From Phascolarctos cinereus (Eukaryota; Chordata; Mammalia; Diprotodontia; Phascolarctidae), in assembly GCF_002099425.1 (NCBI RefSeq), contig NW_018344038.1, positions 1,054,001 to 1,118,000 of the forward strand: 64,000 nt of DNA. Direction: 5' to 3'. Numbering within the stretch: position 1 is the stretch's first letter; each line of letters begins with the position of its first letter. Shown here in pieces: positions 63,796 through 64,000 of the stretch. The notes beneath the pieces were generated by a model. It did not search any database, was not told the origin of the DNA, and saw only the letters and a list, made by a program, of their open reading frames with translations. Both the position numbers and the translations under genes were made by a program.

Positions 63796-64000
63796 TGATA
63801 ACCCTGTGTCCTTTGAGAAGGCATGAAACTGGTGGTTTATAGTTTTAAGAAAAGACCAGTCACCCCATTAGAAGAAAAAAGGGAAAATAATTGTCATCAT
63901 CCAAATGAAAAAAGCTCTTGGGAATGGTTCAGTAGAAAAGTCCAGTAGAATCCTGATTCATGTGAATTACTAACCAGGGTTTCTTCTGCATCTCCATGAT

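Overview
This window looks like gene-poor (intergenic or intronic) nuclear DNA from a marsupial. The main evidence is the dominant short interspersed element. It has a tRNA-like head reading ggcagctaggtggcacagtg, followed by tggagtcaggaagacctgagttcaaat. In my knowledge this head is typical of metatherian genomes. The other repeats agree: L2 and L3/CR1 remnants, CORE-SINEs of the MIR/THER kind, marsupial-type L1 3' ends, RTE (BovB-like) LINE pieces, RTE-tailed SINEs and non-autonomous hAT transposons. I cannot name the species.

No host protein-coding gene could be recognised. Long open frames are absent, and nearly every short open frame falls in a repeat or is unsupported. Three stop-free segments are flanked by splice-like signals (about 35171-35399, 43243-43406 and 56266-56495). 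The last is followed by AATAAA. They are listed as weak candidates for exons of an unseen gene, a lncRNA or a fossil element.

Layout. 1-8 kb: a palindromic hAT element, L2, an RTE C-terminal piece, a second L2 split by L1, a further hAT-like element and CORE-SINEs. 8.8-10.2 kb: repeat-poor. 10.2-23 kb: L3/CR1, CORE-SINEs, L2, old L1 and an L1 reverse-transcriptase piece. 23-33 kb: sparse repeats, a perfect CCTT microsatellite, two RTE-type 3' ends and a hAT element with a perfect 8-bp target duplication. 33-42 kb: SINEs, L2, L3 split by a hAT element, and GAGACA-rich tracts. 42-45 kb: a CR1/L3 RT fragment, then a degraded antisense RTE LINE with endonuclease and C-terminal motifs. 48-55.3 kb: an L2 RT region, an L1 3' end, L3, and an L1 ORF2 split by an antisense L1 that itself carries a SINE. 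55-64 kb: hAT fragments, SINEs, L2, L3 and a repeat-poor stretch near 62.2 kb.

The parts do not form a working genetic system. What the window mainly records is layered transposition, with several insertions dated relative to one another by target-site duplications. I found no convincing new biological system. All family names come from reading the sequence and remembered consensus features; no database search was run.
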